The notes: generated by a model not told the origin, from the sequence alone. A DNA stretch of 64,000 bases from Thalassoroseus pseudoceratinae (GCF_011634775.1 NZ_JAALXT010000005.1:679490-743489); one strand, 5' to 3'; positions 10,501 through 19,499 are shown, counted from the first letter of the stretch. Made by a program: numbers and translations.

Positions 10501-12192
10501 CATTGTTGCCAAGATCATCGCCAGACGGGTCGAACGTTTTCTCGCCTTTTCCAGTGGAAGCAGTTTTCCATACGGATCGAACGCATACTCGCGACGTTCC
10601 ACGGGAATATGGCGATACGTCTGCAAAGCCTCACTGAGATCGCGAGCGAATTGATTGTCGGGTTTGATCTCCAACAACCTCCGTACATTCGCTTCGATTC
10701 CCGCACAATTTTGTGACTTGCAACACTCCTTAAGCGTCTTTAGGAGCATGTTTGCTTCGTCTTGCAGATCGATCGCGTTTTTTAACGTCTGCTCGATCAC
10801 TGGAGAACGCATTTTCTGAGGTATCTGCTGCAGGATTTGAGCAGCCCTCGCATAGTCATACTTCTGCATGAACATGCGAGCCGTTCCGACCAAGGTCGGG
10901 ATGCCCTCCCGAATCTTTTGGGGAAGCTTTTTCACTCGCTCCAATTCGTTGAGAGCCCAACTCGCATAACCGGCAGCCTGAGTGTCGGTTGCCGCACTCA
11001 TCTTTTCGAGCAAACTCACGGCTTGGCCATACTGCCCGCGTTTGACAAGATCGGCCACTTTCCGCTTCACCTTATCCAACTTTTTCAGACGAGGGCTTTT
11101 GTCGTTTTTTTCTACAATCCGTTCGGCACTGGGGTTCGTTGCGTATTGATCGAGTTGATCGACCACTTCTTGCATCGACTGCGGACGATTCTCGATTTCC
11201 TTCGCGATCATCTGCAAACAGAATTGGCAAAGTCTGGAGTCAGCATCGGGATTAAAATCGAGCGGGTTTCGTGGTTCGTCGCGAGTAATCTGTACGAGGA
11301 TCGAGTGAATACTGCCTCGGAAAGGCAAATCTCCGGAAATAAGTTCGTAGAGAATCACCCCGAGTGCATAGATATCTGTGGCTGGTCCTATCTTTTGTAC
11401 ATCGGCCTCAACCTGTTCGGGAGCCATATATCCAGGCGTTCCCAGTAATGCTCCCTCGCGGGTAATTCGTGACTCCTCTGACTGGTCCACTTTTCGGGCA
11501 AGTCCAAAATCGGTCACGATTGGCTTGCCCTCCTCATTGATCATCACATTGCCGGATTTGAGATCGCGATGAATGACCCCCATTGAATGAGAGTGCTGGA
11601 GTGCGTCTGCGATATCGCGGACGATCTGCATGATCTCTTTTTGGCTGAGTTCGTCACCGCCGATGAATTGAGAAAGAGGCTTTCCGTTGATGTAGGCCAT
11701 CGTGATGTATGGCCGATTGGAAAATTCCCCAAAGTCAAAAACAGAACAGATTCCGGGATGACTGAGTTTCGCGGCGGCCTGCGCTTCCCAACGAAACCGA
11801 GCCAGGAATTCGTCGTGCTCCCCGTTCCGTACTTTCGGAATCTTGATAGCCACCTCTCGGTCAAGTTGGGTATCGATGGCCAAATAGACCGCTCCCATCG
11901 CCCCTTCGCCAAGTTGTTGCTTGATCCGATAGCGACCGAACATCTGCCCGACCACTACGGTGTCAGTGTCATAAGACGTTTTGGATCGCGATGTGTCTCG
12001 ATACGCTTCGGCTTTTGAGGTGTCGCCTTGACGAATGAAGTCCTCGACCAAAGCGGCACCGCCGACATAGGCACGGATTTCGTCCGCAATCGTTGGATGT
12101 GCCCTGCATAGGGCGTCGATATCGATCTGTTCACCGGAGTCGACTCGACGCATGTAGTCAGCCAGAATCTCTCCAACTTCATTCTCAGCCAT
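7588..12192 (-). CDS. Ser/Thr kinase with FGE/sulfatase-modifying-like domain between two copies of a repeat domain
   Basis: A 1534-residue membrane kinase. About residues 84-350 are the kinase: LGEGAMGAVYLA, VAIKIPK, HRDLKSGNVMI, DFGLARK, GTPGYMAPEQ. After a helical region comes a single transmembrane helix (MILATMICLGGIIYGVTFLI), then an extracytoplasmic part. The latter holds a repeat domain (about 680-935), a formylglycine-generating-enzyme-like domain (about 985-1255; MGSSE, LPTEAEWEFACRAGTNT, GLFDMAGNVHEYVNDRW, NRVVRGGDFYWW), and a second copy of the repeat domain to the end. The repeats resemble the short tandem repeats called BTRD1 (LTESQYESELEQRKDSGW.., SYLVNWRK). The start at 12192 has GGAGG six bases before it; a GTG 21 bases upstream would place that SD inside the gene. 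The sigma factor is 29 bases upstream, suggesting an operon. FGE-like domains on kinases usually act as sensor modules rather than enzymes; that is inference. Confidence 0.9.
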   Translation of the reverse strand: MAENEVGEILADYMRRVDSGEQIDIDALCRAHPTIADEIRAYVGGAALVEDFIRQGDTSKAEAYRDTSRSKTSYDTDTVVVGQMFGRYRIKQQLGEGAMGAVYLAIDTQLDREVAIKIPKVRNGEHDEFLARFRWEAQAAAKLSHPGICSVFDFGEFSNRPYITMAYINGKPLSQFIGGDELSQKEIMQIVRDIADALQHSHSMGVIHRDLKSGNVMINEEGKPIVTDFGLARKVDQSEESRITREGALLGTPGYMAPEQVEADVQKIGPATDIYALGVILYELISGDLPFRGSIHSILVQITRDEPRNPLDFNPDADSRLCQFCLQMIAKEIENRPQSMQEVVDQLDQYATNPSAERIVEKNDKSPRLKKLDKVKRKVADLVKRGQYGQAVSLLEKMSAATDTQAAGYASWALNELERVKKLPQKIREGIPTLVGTARMFMQKYDYARAAQILQQIPQKMRSPVIEQTLKNAIDLQDEANMLLKTLKECCKSQNCAGIEANVRRLLEIKPDNQFARDLSEALQTYRHIPVERREYAFDPYGKLLPLEKARKRSTRLAMILATMICLGGIIYGVTFLIKAGDVTLLVKTDDELLKRGDITLKFDGETHLISGPEFILTVAPGEYGYEVRQGDIVVRNPEKFTVRKNGRNVLTIEPTAPAVDRAAQSDRDSKSSVPEQPSHFAEVHGVTKSELQSWLESIRGEYIPLYINLRWGASEWIFDATAERNTTGRNWVVNFFENDSEAFEFSSKYRWTHALYWRLLFPTEGVRPQQGPGLRIRREVKRTYKPQDIKDQDFQEAVDYYSNRKWFPMSLCTTESAGHEYNFFLGHQRGDIEHQSFVGLTQDEFENKVEEFEGKSWILHFFQLQAGTSTPRINCTFCENKVGVSSATSFNLTESQYESELEQRKDSGWAPHCVGSSIDDGTVSYLVNWRKHATSSKFVTEQDNRDKLPPHWQNLPADSPPPAIAPFNSQQASTYQKQWAEHLGVPVEFTDKFGFTFRLIPPGEFDMGSSETELDNWREHAKSGGEFWERGQISEGPQHRVALTKPYYLATTEVTQEQFQSILSFNPSHFSPENNEEFKNLSTAKFPVETISWNQTQEFLKGLHAQLGLTGEDQSQQFYRLPTEAEWEFACRAGTNTVYWTGDHQDTILDKENLEGLHGRPLAVGSLVPNPFGLFDMAGNVHEYVNDRWSSQQYVDEGKSITIDPRGATDPNLPNRVVRGGDFYWWHYHSRSAYRISCHQEVPSGIAIGFRIAANIDAHKFAIDSRANETLQSRFSETHGATKAELQDWLDSIQGKYYPKHINLRWGTSDVLFDAVALPTVDGATFQVSFFENDHQAGQDYKQFGKTHQLLWKLLFPNPNAVPTEGPGLKIWRSTGKGYLTLNIGEKDLQKAVEEVSSDGWMPVSLVCSESANQRNNSFVCRRHFGQEYQAFVGLTLGEFKSKTKEFGARGWPLSFFQLSAGTTELKVSCVFHQSDDNDERNISFDLTEQQYQSMLKQRGSSGWFPTCVGSYIQQEIPSYIVAWRRHSIPRDN

Positions 12193-12221
12193 GCTGACCT
12201 CCAGAATTCCCACGAACGATC

Positions 12222-12809
12222 TTAGAGAGGGTCGGATTCCAGAAGTCTTTTAAGCGCGGCGACGCCTCGGTAAATGACTTGTGCGGCCGCCGCAGGGGAT
12301 TTGCCGAGAATTCGAGCGACATCTTCGATTTTCCTGCCTTCCAGGTGTCGCAGACGAACGGCTTTCTGCTGTAATTCGGGCAATTGAAGGAGTGCCGCTT
12401 CGATTCTCTGATGCTTTTCTGCCCGCATGGCTTTCTGGCTTGGGGAGCTAACGTTTCCGGCAAATTTATCCGCATTTGCATCGCTCTTCTGGCGTCGAAC
12501 GTCTCGACGCTGAGCCTGATGATTTCGCGCCAAATCGATAAACGTGTGTTGCTGAATTTGCTCCAGCCATCCCCAGAACTCTTCGATTGTGGTGCCCCGA
12601 AACTGCTTTTGGAACACTTCAACCGCCCGCACACACGCTTGTTGCACAATGTCGGATTCGTCGACGCGACGTTGGAGTGCCCCCTGGAGTTGAGCATGAA
12701 CTTTCTCACGAAGCTGGGAACGGAACTGTTCAAGAAGTTCTCCCAATGCCAACCGATTCCCTTTGATCGCTGCATCCAACAGGTGCTGGGGATCGGTCGT
12801 CTCTGACAT
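12222..12809 (-). CDS. ECF-like RNA polymerase sigma factor
   Basis: A 195-residue sigma-70-family protein with region 2 (LLDAAIKGNRLALGELLEQF ... DIVQQACVRAV, EFWGWLEQIQQHTFIDLAR) and region 4 (LLQLPELQQKAVRLRHLEG, IEDVARILGKSPAAAAQVIY, then a basic C-terminal helix). It matches the planctomycete ECF type that is encoded beside Ser/Thr kinases, which are thought to control it in place of a classical anti-sigma factor. The ATG at 12809 is preferred because region 2 begins right after it; a 20-residue upstream extension is possible. The FGE-domain kinase follows 29 bases downstream on the same strand, so the pair is probably one signalling unit. Its target promoters are unknown. Confidence 0.88.
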   Translation of the reverse strand: MSETTDPQHLLDAAIKGNRLALGELLEQFRSQLREKVHAQLQGALQRRVDESDIVQQACVRAVEVFQKQFRGTTIEEFWGWLEQIQQHTFIDLARNHQAQRRDVRRQKSDANADKFAGNVSSPSQKAMRAEKHQRIEAALLQLPELQQKAVRLRHLEGRKIEDVARILGKSPAAAAQVIYRGVAALKRLLESDPL

Positions 12810-13084
12810 CAAGATACCTGACTCTAAGCAGTAAGACGGATTTGACTTCGTGAATTGAACGGGCACCAAGGGTGACTTTTCAGAAAATATCGAAAATCGA
12901 GGAGATTTTCACCAAACTTCGCACGGAGAAGTGCCCCAAAGCGAACGCGGAGTTGGTCGATTTCAAGCAATCTTACGCTCAAACAACTTGACCAGCCAAC
13001 CGACATGAGAAATCCCGAGTCACACTGCAAACATTGCGTTTTCGGCGAGTTCTGGACACCTGAGTCGCTGCTCAACAGTGGTCA

Positions 13085-16012
13085 TCAAGGGGCCGTGCGT
13101 TGAATTTCGATTGTCCCTAGAAGTCCATCACCTTCGTAACGCAAGCGGACTGTGATTGCGATCAAACTTCGGAAAAAATCGGCGAATGGTGAGTTGTCTT
13201 CAAGCGAAACGTTCTGCCGGGCATTCTGGCGATTCCCAAAGGTTGTGGACAGAACTTGGTCGCTCGCTTCGTCGTAAACGTACTTCCCGCCACCAGGATC
13301 GAAATACGTGACACCATACTTGGCATCGGCAATCTGGTTGGCCTCGGGAACAGAAACATCGTAGAGCTTGATCAACGTGTACAACGGCATGATATTCCGT
13401 TGCGATGCCTGCCGAGCCTTCTCGGCCCAGTATAATTGGAGGTCGTCTTGCATCTCCTTCATGGCTGTAAAACGCACCTGCATCAGTGCGTGTGAAATTG
13501 GCGTCGCGTCGTCAGTCGGCTTCTGGGTCGCATCAATCGCCTGACGTAACGTCTCGTGGTCAGTCGCTGCGATGAGATTGCCTCCAACCAGCGACATGTG
13601 CAGCCGCACCTTCGCAACATAAACCTGAAGCGAGAACACATAGACCGGGTGTTGCTTGTAGTCGGGCAGACGGTAAGCATCTAAATTTGTGGTTAAGCCA
13701 CTTCCTCGGTCACTATGAAGAAACACACGAGACGTTAGCTCTTTCAATAATCGCTGTGCCTTGGCTTCGTCCTCGATTTCGATCGACAGATACACCGGCA
13801 GGTTGGTCGCAGTCACTGCGGCCGCGATCATTGCCTGCTGAGCGATCGATAGCGGGATAAACCCTCCGAGTGACTTCAGACGCGTTGGGTCGATTTCAAG
13901 GATGGTGTCGTCGTCGCAGAAATGTAGCGAGACCCGATCCCCAAGCCACGAAAGATCGGTCAGTGTGGGATTGGCGTCCAACGTCTCGGGAACACCGGGT
14001 ACGCTGCGAAGCAATTCACCAATGCGTTTTCGGCCAGGTACGGCTGCCAAGGAGAGTATGGCAGGGTCGGCATATCGGGATGTATCCAGCGCGAGAGCCT
14101 CTTCGCTGAGGAAATGCCTCAGGTCGCTATAGAGACTCCCGTTTGCGAACGGTAATACAAGGGTCTCGAGTTTGACGGTCGGGCCACTCGTCAGGCGTAC
14201 GGCAATTGGATCAAAAAACTGCCGCCAGTATGACTCGTATCGCTTTTGATAGGCCTGATACTCTTGCCGCTCCTGCTGGGAGACTTTCAACACGTTGAGT
14301 TCAATGATCGGCGTGAGGTACTTGATTCGGTTATAAAGGGAACTCGTCGCAGTGTCTTTCTGGGCATCGTATGCGTACGCTCCGCCGGAAGGATCGACAA
14401 CCTTTTGCATATCCACGAAGTTCCCCTCCGCTAAATCGCTGAGCGTCTGTGGCGATTCACCGTGCTCCAAACGGTAGAAGAGGGAGGCGTTGTTCAGCAT
14501 CACGAGATTACTGAAAGCTTGCCGACGGCGTTTTTCCGCAATCTTGAATTCTGGGCTGATCAACCGCTTGAGGAAAGCTTCCGAGCAGTACAGGTAGCCG
14601 CTGGCATCGTCATCCTGCGGAGTCAGCATCGTGGTGACGTACTGATAGTCGGCCTGATTGGAAAGATTTGGAATTCGCTCTGCCATCGTGTCCACTAAGC
14701 GTCGAATCGCACGATGACTATTCGAGAAAACGGCAATCTTCTCATGAAAGACGACGAAGGAACTGACTGTGCGGTCGGGCGTGTACCGCGCTAAAATTCG
14801 GTGTCCGCGATAGTTGAATTCCTGCTCAATAACGCCTGCATGTTTCGCCTTGACCTCGTCCAGCCAACTCGATGCGGCTGCGCGAAAACGATCCGGCTTC
14901 TCTAATTGAAATAGAAGTGTGACGTCGGTGCCTTCTGCGATATAGAAATCGGAGCCAGTCACAGCAAATTCGCTCACGACTTGGTCATCGAACAATTGGC
15001 CAAGCATCTCTGCACGAATTGCTAGTTGATCTTCGTACTTTTCGCGCAGATGATGGTCCCGCGCAGAGACTTGGAATGTTCGTAGAAGATTGTCTCCCCA
15101 TTGTTGCGAGAGGTCCATCAATTCATTGGCGGCCTTCATCGAACGGAAATTCAGAAAATACTGCGTCGCTGGTACGAAGCGTGACAACGCATGTTGCTGT
15201 GGTTCGTGTCCGTCATCTTTGCGTTTTTCAAGCAAAGAATTGTAGTCGAGGGAACGCACGTCGGGCGGTGAGAGCTGACTGATATGGACGGATAAGTCAT
15301 CCAGCCTTGGGCCACGACTCAGAACTTCCCGTTGCAGCGTCTGCTGGACGGCTAGGCCCCCGCCGAAGACATGATACAGATCGAAATCATTGTCGTCAGT
15401 CGTTGGCGAAGGACCAGGCAGCGGAGGCGGTTTGACACCGTAACGGTCTTCGGATTGCAGTAACACGTACTCCAGAAAAGAATTCTCCGGATAGAATCTC
15501 AAGAGATCTGCGAAGTACTCGTTCTGCTCCCGCGCCCACTCTTGATAAAGCGATTCGGGTCCGCCATCGTCGACAGGTATCGGGATTTCAATGTCCGTCT
15601 CGCGGACTTCAACGCGACGGGTGCCATCGAGTTCTTCTGACACTGTCTCATAGGAGAGCTTGAGTGTTGCTGAGTTCTTGTCCTTTTCGGTCCGGCGAAG
15701 ACGTCCATAGAACTCGGCGTGCTTTTGCTCGAATCGGGTCTGGCGAGGATAGACCAGCCAACTATTTTCGTCGGCTGGCCTTAGCCTTAAGTAGTTGCTC
15801 TTCTCGAACTCCTCAGCCAGAAACGGTTGCTCCAATCGAAGGACAAACACTGTGACATTCTGTTCCGCGTCGTGGTAAGTCTCAATCTTACGTTCAAACG
15901 GCATAGAATCGTCTTGGCCATTGACCACAGCCGGAAGGACAAGGATTAGCCAAGCCGCCGCATAGAGGATCGCAAACCGGTAACGAGAAACGTGAGTCTG
16001 TTGATGACGCAT
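13085..16012 (-). CDS. Large secreted protein of unknown function
   Basis: The protein is about 975 residues, starting at the ATG at 16012, which has GGGGAG seven bases before it; a start 27 bases upstream would contain that SD. An N-terminal signal sequence (FAILYAAAWLILVLPAVVNG, followed by QDD) predicts export. Two regions share a pattern, DPSGGAYAYD near residue 530 and DPGGGKYVYDEASD near 920, suggesting an internal duplication. Parts such as VTLLFQLEKPDRFRAAASSW and IAVFSNSHRAIRRLVDTMAE recall DUF3352-type proteins, but I am unsure of this. No catalytic motif is evident. It lies upstream of, and co-oriented with, the sigma/kinase pair, so it could be part of, or a target of, that system. 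Confidence 0.75.
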   Translation of the reverse strand: MRHQQTHVSRYRFAILYAAAWLILVLPAVVNGQDDSMPFERKIETYHDAEQNVTVFVLRLEQPFLAEEFEKSNYLRLRPADENSWLVYPRQTRFEQKHAEFYGRLRRTEKDKNSATLKLSYETVSEELDGTRRVEVRETDIEIPIPVDDGGPESLYQEWAREQNEYFADLLRFYPENSFLEYVLLQSEDRYGVKPPPLPGPSPTTDDNDFDLYHVFGGGLAVQQTLQREVLSRGPRLDDLSVHISQLSPPDVRSLDYNSLLEKRKDDGHEPQQHALSRFVPATQYFLNFRSMKAANELMDLSQQWGDNLLRTFQVSARDHHLREKYEDQLAIRAEMLGQLFDDQVVSEFAVTGSDFYIAEGTDVTLLFQLEKPDRFRAAASSWLDEVKAKHAGVIEQEFNYRGHRILARYTPDRTVSSFVVFHEKIAVFSNSHRAIRRLVDTMAERIPNLSNQADYQYVTTMLTPQDDDASGYLYCSEAFLKRLISPEFKIAEKRRRQAFSNLVMLNNASLFYRLEHGESPQTLSDLAEGNFVDMQKVVDPSGGAYAYDAQKDTATSSLYNRIKYLTPIIELNVLKVSQQERQEYQAYQKRYESYWRQFFDPIAVRLTSGPTVKLETLVLPFANGSLYSDLRHFLSEEALALDTSRYADPAILSLAAVPGRKRIGELLRSVPGVPETLDANPTLTDLSWLGDRVSLHFCDDDTILEIDPTRLKSLGGFIPLSIAQQAMIAAAVTATNLPVYLSIEIEDEAKAQRLLKELTSRVFLHSDRGSGLTTNLDAYRLPDYKQHPVYVFSLQVYVAKVRLHMSLVGGNLIAATDHETLRQAIDATQKPTDDATPISHALMQVRFTAMKEMQDDLQLYWAEKARQASQRNIMPLYTLIKLYDVSVPEANQIADAKYGVTYFDPGGGKYVYDEASDQVLSTTFGNRQNARQNVSLEDNSPFADFFRSLIAITVRLRYEGDGLLGTIEIQRTAP

Positions 16013-16258
16013 CCTAAACTCCCCAACGTGAGCGCTCATTTCTCAAAGATTGGTCGGTCGAACCCTTGTCGTGACCGCCTTCCCTCAGCGTAACAAGAAT
16101 CTCCACTGACAGGGGAATAATTGGTCCATCTTGTACTTGTCAGCCTTCCAATCTTGCAATGTGATGACTGAATCCCGCCATCTCGATTGCCATGAGAGAG
16201 GTTCACTATTAACCAGAGCAGGAAATGTCACCCGAGAGACATGCAGACGGAATTCGAT

Positions 16259-17518
16259 TCACTTCGTTGGTCGTTCAAATTCGGCGGCTACCGTCATTCC
16301 CAGCTTCATCGCATCGGAAGGCTCGGTGATTTCGACGGCGACACCGTAGGTCGAACCGTTATTTCCCGTAAGCCAACTCTGTGGTTGGGGAGTTCGATCG
16401 ATCTCGATGACCCGACCAGAGAACTCCCGATTAGGGAAGGCGTCCAACTGAAGCGAAACGGCCTGGCCAACTTTGACTCGGGCGATTTGAGACTCGTGAA
16501 CTCCGATGCGAGCCTGGAGACGGGAGAGATCAGGCATTTTCAACAACAGCTGTCGGGGTTGCAGTGTCGCTCCCGGTTCCAGGACGGGACCTGCACTGCG
16601 GCGAGTCGACGGAGCGACGTGAACAACGACACCCGCATGCGGCGCGAGAATCCGAGTCTGCTGAATCTCATCTTGGGTTTTCTCGACACGTTCTCTTGCA
16701 ACCTTCAACGCGGACTCAGCTTTGCGGACAGCGGATTCGCCGTCTCGAATTGCCTTCTGTGCAGTCTGTTCGAGTCGCTGCAATTTTGCCTTGGCCTTCC
16801 GCACAGCGAGTTCCAAGGTAGCTGTCTGATGGGGTTTGATGAATTCTTCCAACAGACGCTGCTCGGCTTGCGCAGCAGCTAAGTCCACACGAGCCTGCTC
16901 AGCGGATTTTTGGTGCGGCGTCACTTCCTGCGATTGTTGATCCGCAGATGATTTCGAATCGGGCTGCTGATCGGGTTTCAAGGTGAGTCGATTCACCTTC
17001 TCTCGAATCTTCTGAAGCTGGCAGTCGAATTCACCACCTTTGGCGAGGTATCGACTTTTCGCCAATTCAGCGACCCGGACTTCGAGTTTAGCAATCGGTA
17101 CATCTTGTTCGGCGGCGACGCGAGCCGCCTGGAATTCGGCTTCCGCGTTGCGCAGGGTGTCTTCCGCTTCGTTGACGATGACCCGTTGCTTCGTCAAATC
17201 CTGTTGCAGCGGTGCAGCATCTAGCACTGCGAGTAGCGTTCCTTTCTCAACAATCGTCCCGTCGGGAACGATCGAAATCAGTGTCGTCGCACTGCCAAGT
17301 GTGCTTCGGAATTCGGTCGTCTTCGCGCTCTCGATGACGCCCGCTTCGACAATCCTATGTCGCTGCCTTTCGAGAGCCGCACGCTGGGATGGGGTTAGTC
17401 GAACACTCGGACGGTCCGTCGACTCTCGAGTTTGAGGTGGTTGTCCCAACACACGAAGTCCTAAAGCCAAGATGGACACAGCTACCAAGACGAACAAACA
17501 CCGAAGAACATGGCTCAT
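16259..17518 (-). CDS. HlyD/MFP-type periplasmic adaptor subunit
   Basis: A 419-residue membrane-fusion-type protein. It has an N-terminal signal anchor (LRCLFVLVAVSILALGLRVL), a first lipoyl half (VPDGTIVEKGTLLAVLDAAP), a long alpha-helical hairpin rich in Ala, Glu, Lys and Gln (about residues 105-290), a second lipoyl half (TRILAPHAGVVVHVAP), and a beta-barrel region (VGQAVSLQLDAFPNREFSGR). Such proteins link inner-membrane transporters to the outer membrane. Its ATG overlaps the stop of the upstream gene (ATGA at 17515-17518), so the two are translationally coupled. No transporter ATPase or RND pump is visible nearby; the coupled gene provides only a MacB-like periplasmic domain. Confidence 0.88.
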   Translation of the reverse strand: MSHVLRCLFVLVAVSILALGLRVLGQPPQTRESTDRPSVRLTPSQRAALERQRHRIVEAGVIESAKTTEFRSTLGSATTLISIVPDGTIVEKGTLLAVLDAAPLQQDLTKQRVIVNEAEDTLRNAEAEFQAARVAAEQDVPIAKLEVRVAELAKSRYLAKGGEFDCQLQKIREKVNRLTLKPDQQPDSKSSADQQSQEVTPHQKSAEQARVDLAAAQAEQRLLEEFIKPHQTATLELAVRKAKAKLQRLEQTAQKAIRDGESAVRKAESALKVARERVEKTQDEIQQTRILAPHAGVVVHVAPSTRRSAGPVLEPGATLQPRQLLLKMPDLSRLQARIGVHESQIARVKVGQAVSLQLDAFPNREFSGRVIEIDRTPQPQSWLTGNNGSTYGVAVEITEPSDAMKLGMTVAAEFERPTK

Positions 17519-18828
17519 GGATTTTCTCCCTGCAGTTCCGTGGACAGGTCTTTGACGGTGAAGTCGTCCGATTCGTGACGATGCTCCAACACTCGTTTAA
17601 CAAGTTCGGTCGATCGCGAAATCTCCGGAAAGCTCTCGACAATGATTTCGATACGGCTCAGTTCGAAATGCCGAACGATGAATGTTCCCGCCTGACGGCT
17701 AATATCGCGATCTCCCAGGCGGCTTCGCATCGTTGTGATTGGAATCCAAATGTCTCTCGCGTGCTTGGTGGCAGTATCGGCTTGTTTTGCCAGCACACCC
17801 ACAACGATAAAGTAGTGGTCACCAATGCGGATTTTTCGACCGATCGGATTTTCGAAACGGAACAAATCTTGAGCGACTTTCGCGCCGATCACCGCGACAC
17901 TTTGCAATTGCTTGATGTCATTGTTGACGAGGTATCGACCTTGTTCGATAGGCAGTCGATGCAATTGGGAATATTCGGGAACGGTTCCCACAAGCCGTAC
18001 CTCGGCTGTTTGATCGCCAAAACGTGCCACCCGACGGACCTCACGGACCGGCACAACCAATTCCACGGTCGGGACGGTTGCGACAATCGCTTTCAGATCG
18101 TTACGCGTCAGTCCGTATCGAGGATTGTTAATTGAATCGAAATCTTGCGGTGTCGCGCTCGCAGCAATAATGTGTGGTCCTTTCAACACCGTGACATCAT
18201 CGCTGGCTTCCACGCGACGCCAACGTCCCGTCGCGTCACGAGCAATGTGGATTCCGACACCGGGCATGCTCATTTCAGTGATCTGCCACTTCGACGAATG
18301 TCGAATTGCCGTAAAGCTCGCTTGACCTTCGTAAAGGTCGGGAACCCGGAACTTGAACGAACCGGTTGCCGAATCGCCCTCGACATTCGCATTGAATGCG
18401 GTGATTCGCTCGGCGTGGATCATCGTGATCGGACGTGGATACACACGAACTGGACCGGCGACAATCACGCGAGATATTTCTTTCCAGAGCTGACTCGGCT
18501 TCGGCAATCCTTCCGCGAGGTACCGGTACTCCCCATTCGAATCTTGCACGGTTTTGTCATCAAGAAGTAGCAATTCCGCAGAGAGGGAGTGATCGTTGAA
18601 AGACTCCTTGGTCGGTGCCTCGGCATGGCGGGTGAGTCTCACCCAGACCTCCTGTTCGATGGCGGTTGCGGCGGGAAGCAAGCCGCGGATTTGAGCGTCA
18701 TCATTGGGAATGTCAGCCGCGTCAAGCACGCCCCCGGAAGAGACCATCGCAATCATCAGCAGAACCGGGAGCGAGCCAACGTTGACCCGAATGGATGTTG
18801 TATTCACAAGTCGGTTCGTTGAGTTCAT
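17515..18828 (-). CDS. Exported protein with MacB-like periplasmic core domain, no permease helices
   Basis: A 437-residue protein with an N-terminal hydrophobic segment (VGSLPVLLMIAMVSSGGV). Residues about 45-180 form a region of unknown type (KESFNDHSLSAELLLLDD ...). Residues about 215-430 resemble the periplasmic core domain of MacB/FtsX-type ABC permeases: GPHIIAASATPQDFDSI, LVGTVPEYSQLHRLPIEQGR, VAVIGAKVAQDLF, NPIGRKIRIGDHYFIVVGVL, and the closing DDFTVKDL. In MacB this is followed by three transmembrane helices; here the protein stops 11 residues later. It overlaps the HlyD-type gene by four bases. It may be a soluble or anchored derivative that pairs with the adaptor, or a permease broken into a domain. 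Confidence 0.75.
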   Translation of the reverse strand: MNSTNRLVNTTSIRVNVGSLPVLLMIAMVSSGGVLDAADIPNDDAQIRGLLPAATAIEQEVWVRLTRHAEAPTKESFNDHSLSAELLLLDDKTVQDSNGEYRYLAEGLPKPSQLWKEISRVIVAGPVRVYPRPITMIHAERITAFNANVEGDSATGSFKFRVPDLYEGQASFTAIRHSSKWQITEMSMPGVGIHIARDATGRWRRVEASDDVTVLKGPHIIAASATPQDFDSINNPRYGLTRNDLKAIVATVPTVELVVPVREVRRVARFGDQTAEVRLVGTVPEYSQLHRLPIEQGRYLVNNDIKQLQSVAVIGAKVAQDLFRFENPIGRKIRIGDHYFIVVGVLAKQADTATKHARDIWIPITTMRSRLGDRDISRQAGTFIVRHFELSRIEIIVESFPEISRSTELVKRVLEHRHESDDFTVKDLSTELQGENP

Positions 18829-18922
18829 ATCGGTTTCTCACGTCGGGGCAAACTGACCACAGGTCTCCATTACAGTGTTGACTTCGCGTCGTTGTTGGCC
18901 GCCACATCTAGTGTCGTGGACG

Positions 18923-19141
18923 TTATCGCATTTCACAATCCGGGGTGATGACTTCTTTCAGACTAACATAGATGCCGACCAGTGTACTATCTGGGCTGAA
19001 CTTGTGGGTGAGGCGGTCGCTGCCGAGCACTTCGGTCCACTGCTCGAATGGTGGCGTTTTCGTCGAGTCCAATCGGCCGCAGTCTGCGTCGGACGTTCTG
19101 ATCGGTTGAAGAACCATTCGCCCGTCGATCGAAGGCATCAT
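18923..19141 (-). CDS. Small hypothetical protein
   Basis: A 72-codon frame (MMPSIDGRMVLQPIRTSDAD ...) with a good Shine-Dalgarno (CAGGAGC) seven bases before the ATG at 19141. It ends 94 bases upstream of the MacB-like gene on the same strand, so it could open that operon. No recognised domain, signal peptide or membrane segment. It may be a fragment of a larger gene, since the flanking region 19142-19283 also looks eroded. Confidence 0.4.
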   Translation of the reverse strand: MMPSIDGRMVLQPIRTSDADCGRLDSTKTPPFEQWTEVLGSDRLTHKFSPDSTLVGIYVSLKEVITPDCEMR

Positions 19142-19244
19142 CAAAAGCTCCTGTATTTGTCTGGAACAGGCAGGGCGTCGGTACGAGTCCCACTCGGGGC
19201 GTGGAAAGAAATCTTCTGGAACTCACCATTCCACTCATTGACAT

Positions 19245-19258
19245 GTCGTAAGATTACG
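19245..19258. promoter_or_regulatory. Possible ArsR-type operator upstream of regulator remnant
   Basis: The dyad TCGTAA-GA-TTACGA (19245-19258) sits about 25 bases before the ArsR-like fragment, in an AT-rich stretch. A related dyad lies on the other side of the fragment at 19534-19553. Both have the short AT-rich palindromic form typical of ArsR/SmtB sites. Confidence 0.4.
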
Positions 19259-19283
19259 ATATATTGAGTAAAGGGTATTTGAA

Positions 19284-19499
19284 GTGCTTACGAAATGGAA
19301 TTTCAAGTGGAAAACCGAACCGGCCGCGTTTGCTGGGGCGGTTGAGTGTCTGAACACGTTAGTGCAGCGGAGTGAAATTTTTACCAATGAACGGGAAGGA
19401 CGACGAGTGTTCTACCAAGTGACCGAGACGCACTTGCAGGCGATCATGAATTGCGCTGAAAGCCGGTTTCTGCCATGCGGGCAGCGACTGAGTGAATAG
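19284..19499 (+). pseudogene. Truncated ArsR-family regulator
   Basis: A 71-codon frame whose second half (SEIFTNEREGRRVFYQVTET, HLQAIMNCAESRF) matches the beta-wing and last helix of ArsR/SmtB repressors. The expected helix-turn-helix (a VSQPTVSHHL-like segment) is missing, and the first 26 residues do not look like an ArsR N-terminus. The frame is therefore probably the 3' end of a broken repressor gene. Its position upstream of sulfur and redox genes fits a BigR/SqrR-like sensor, but the sensing cysteines cannot be judged. Confidence 0.55.
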
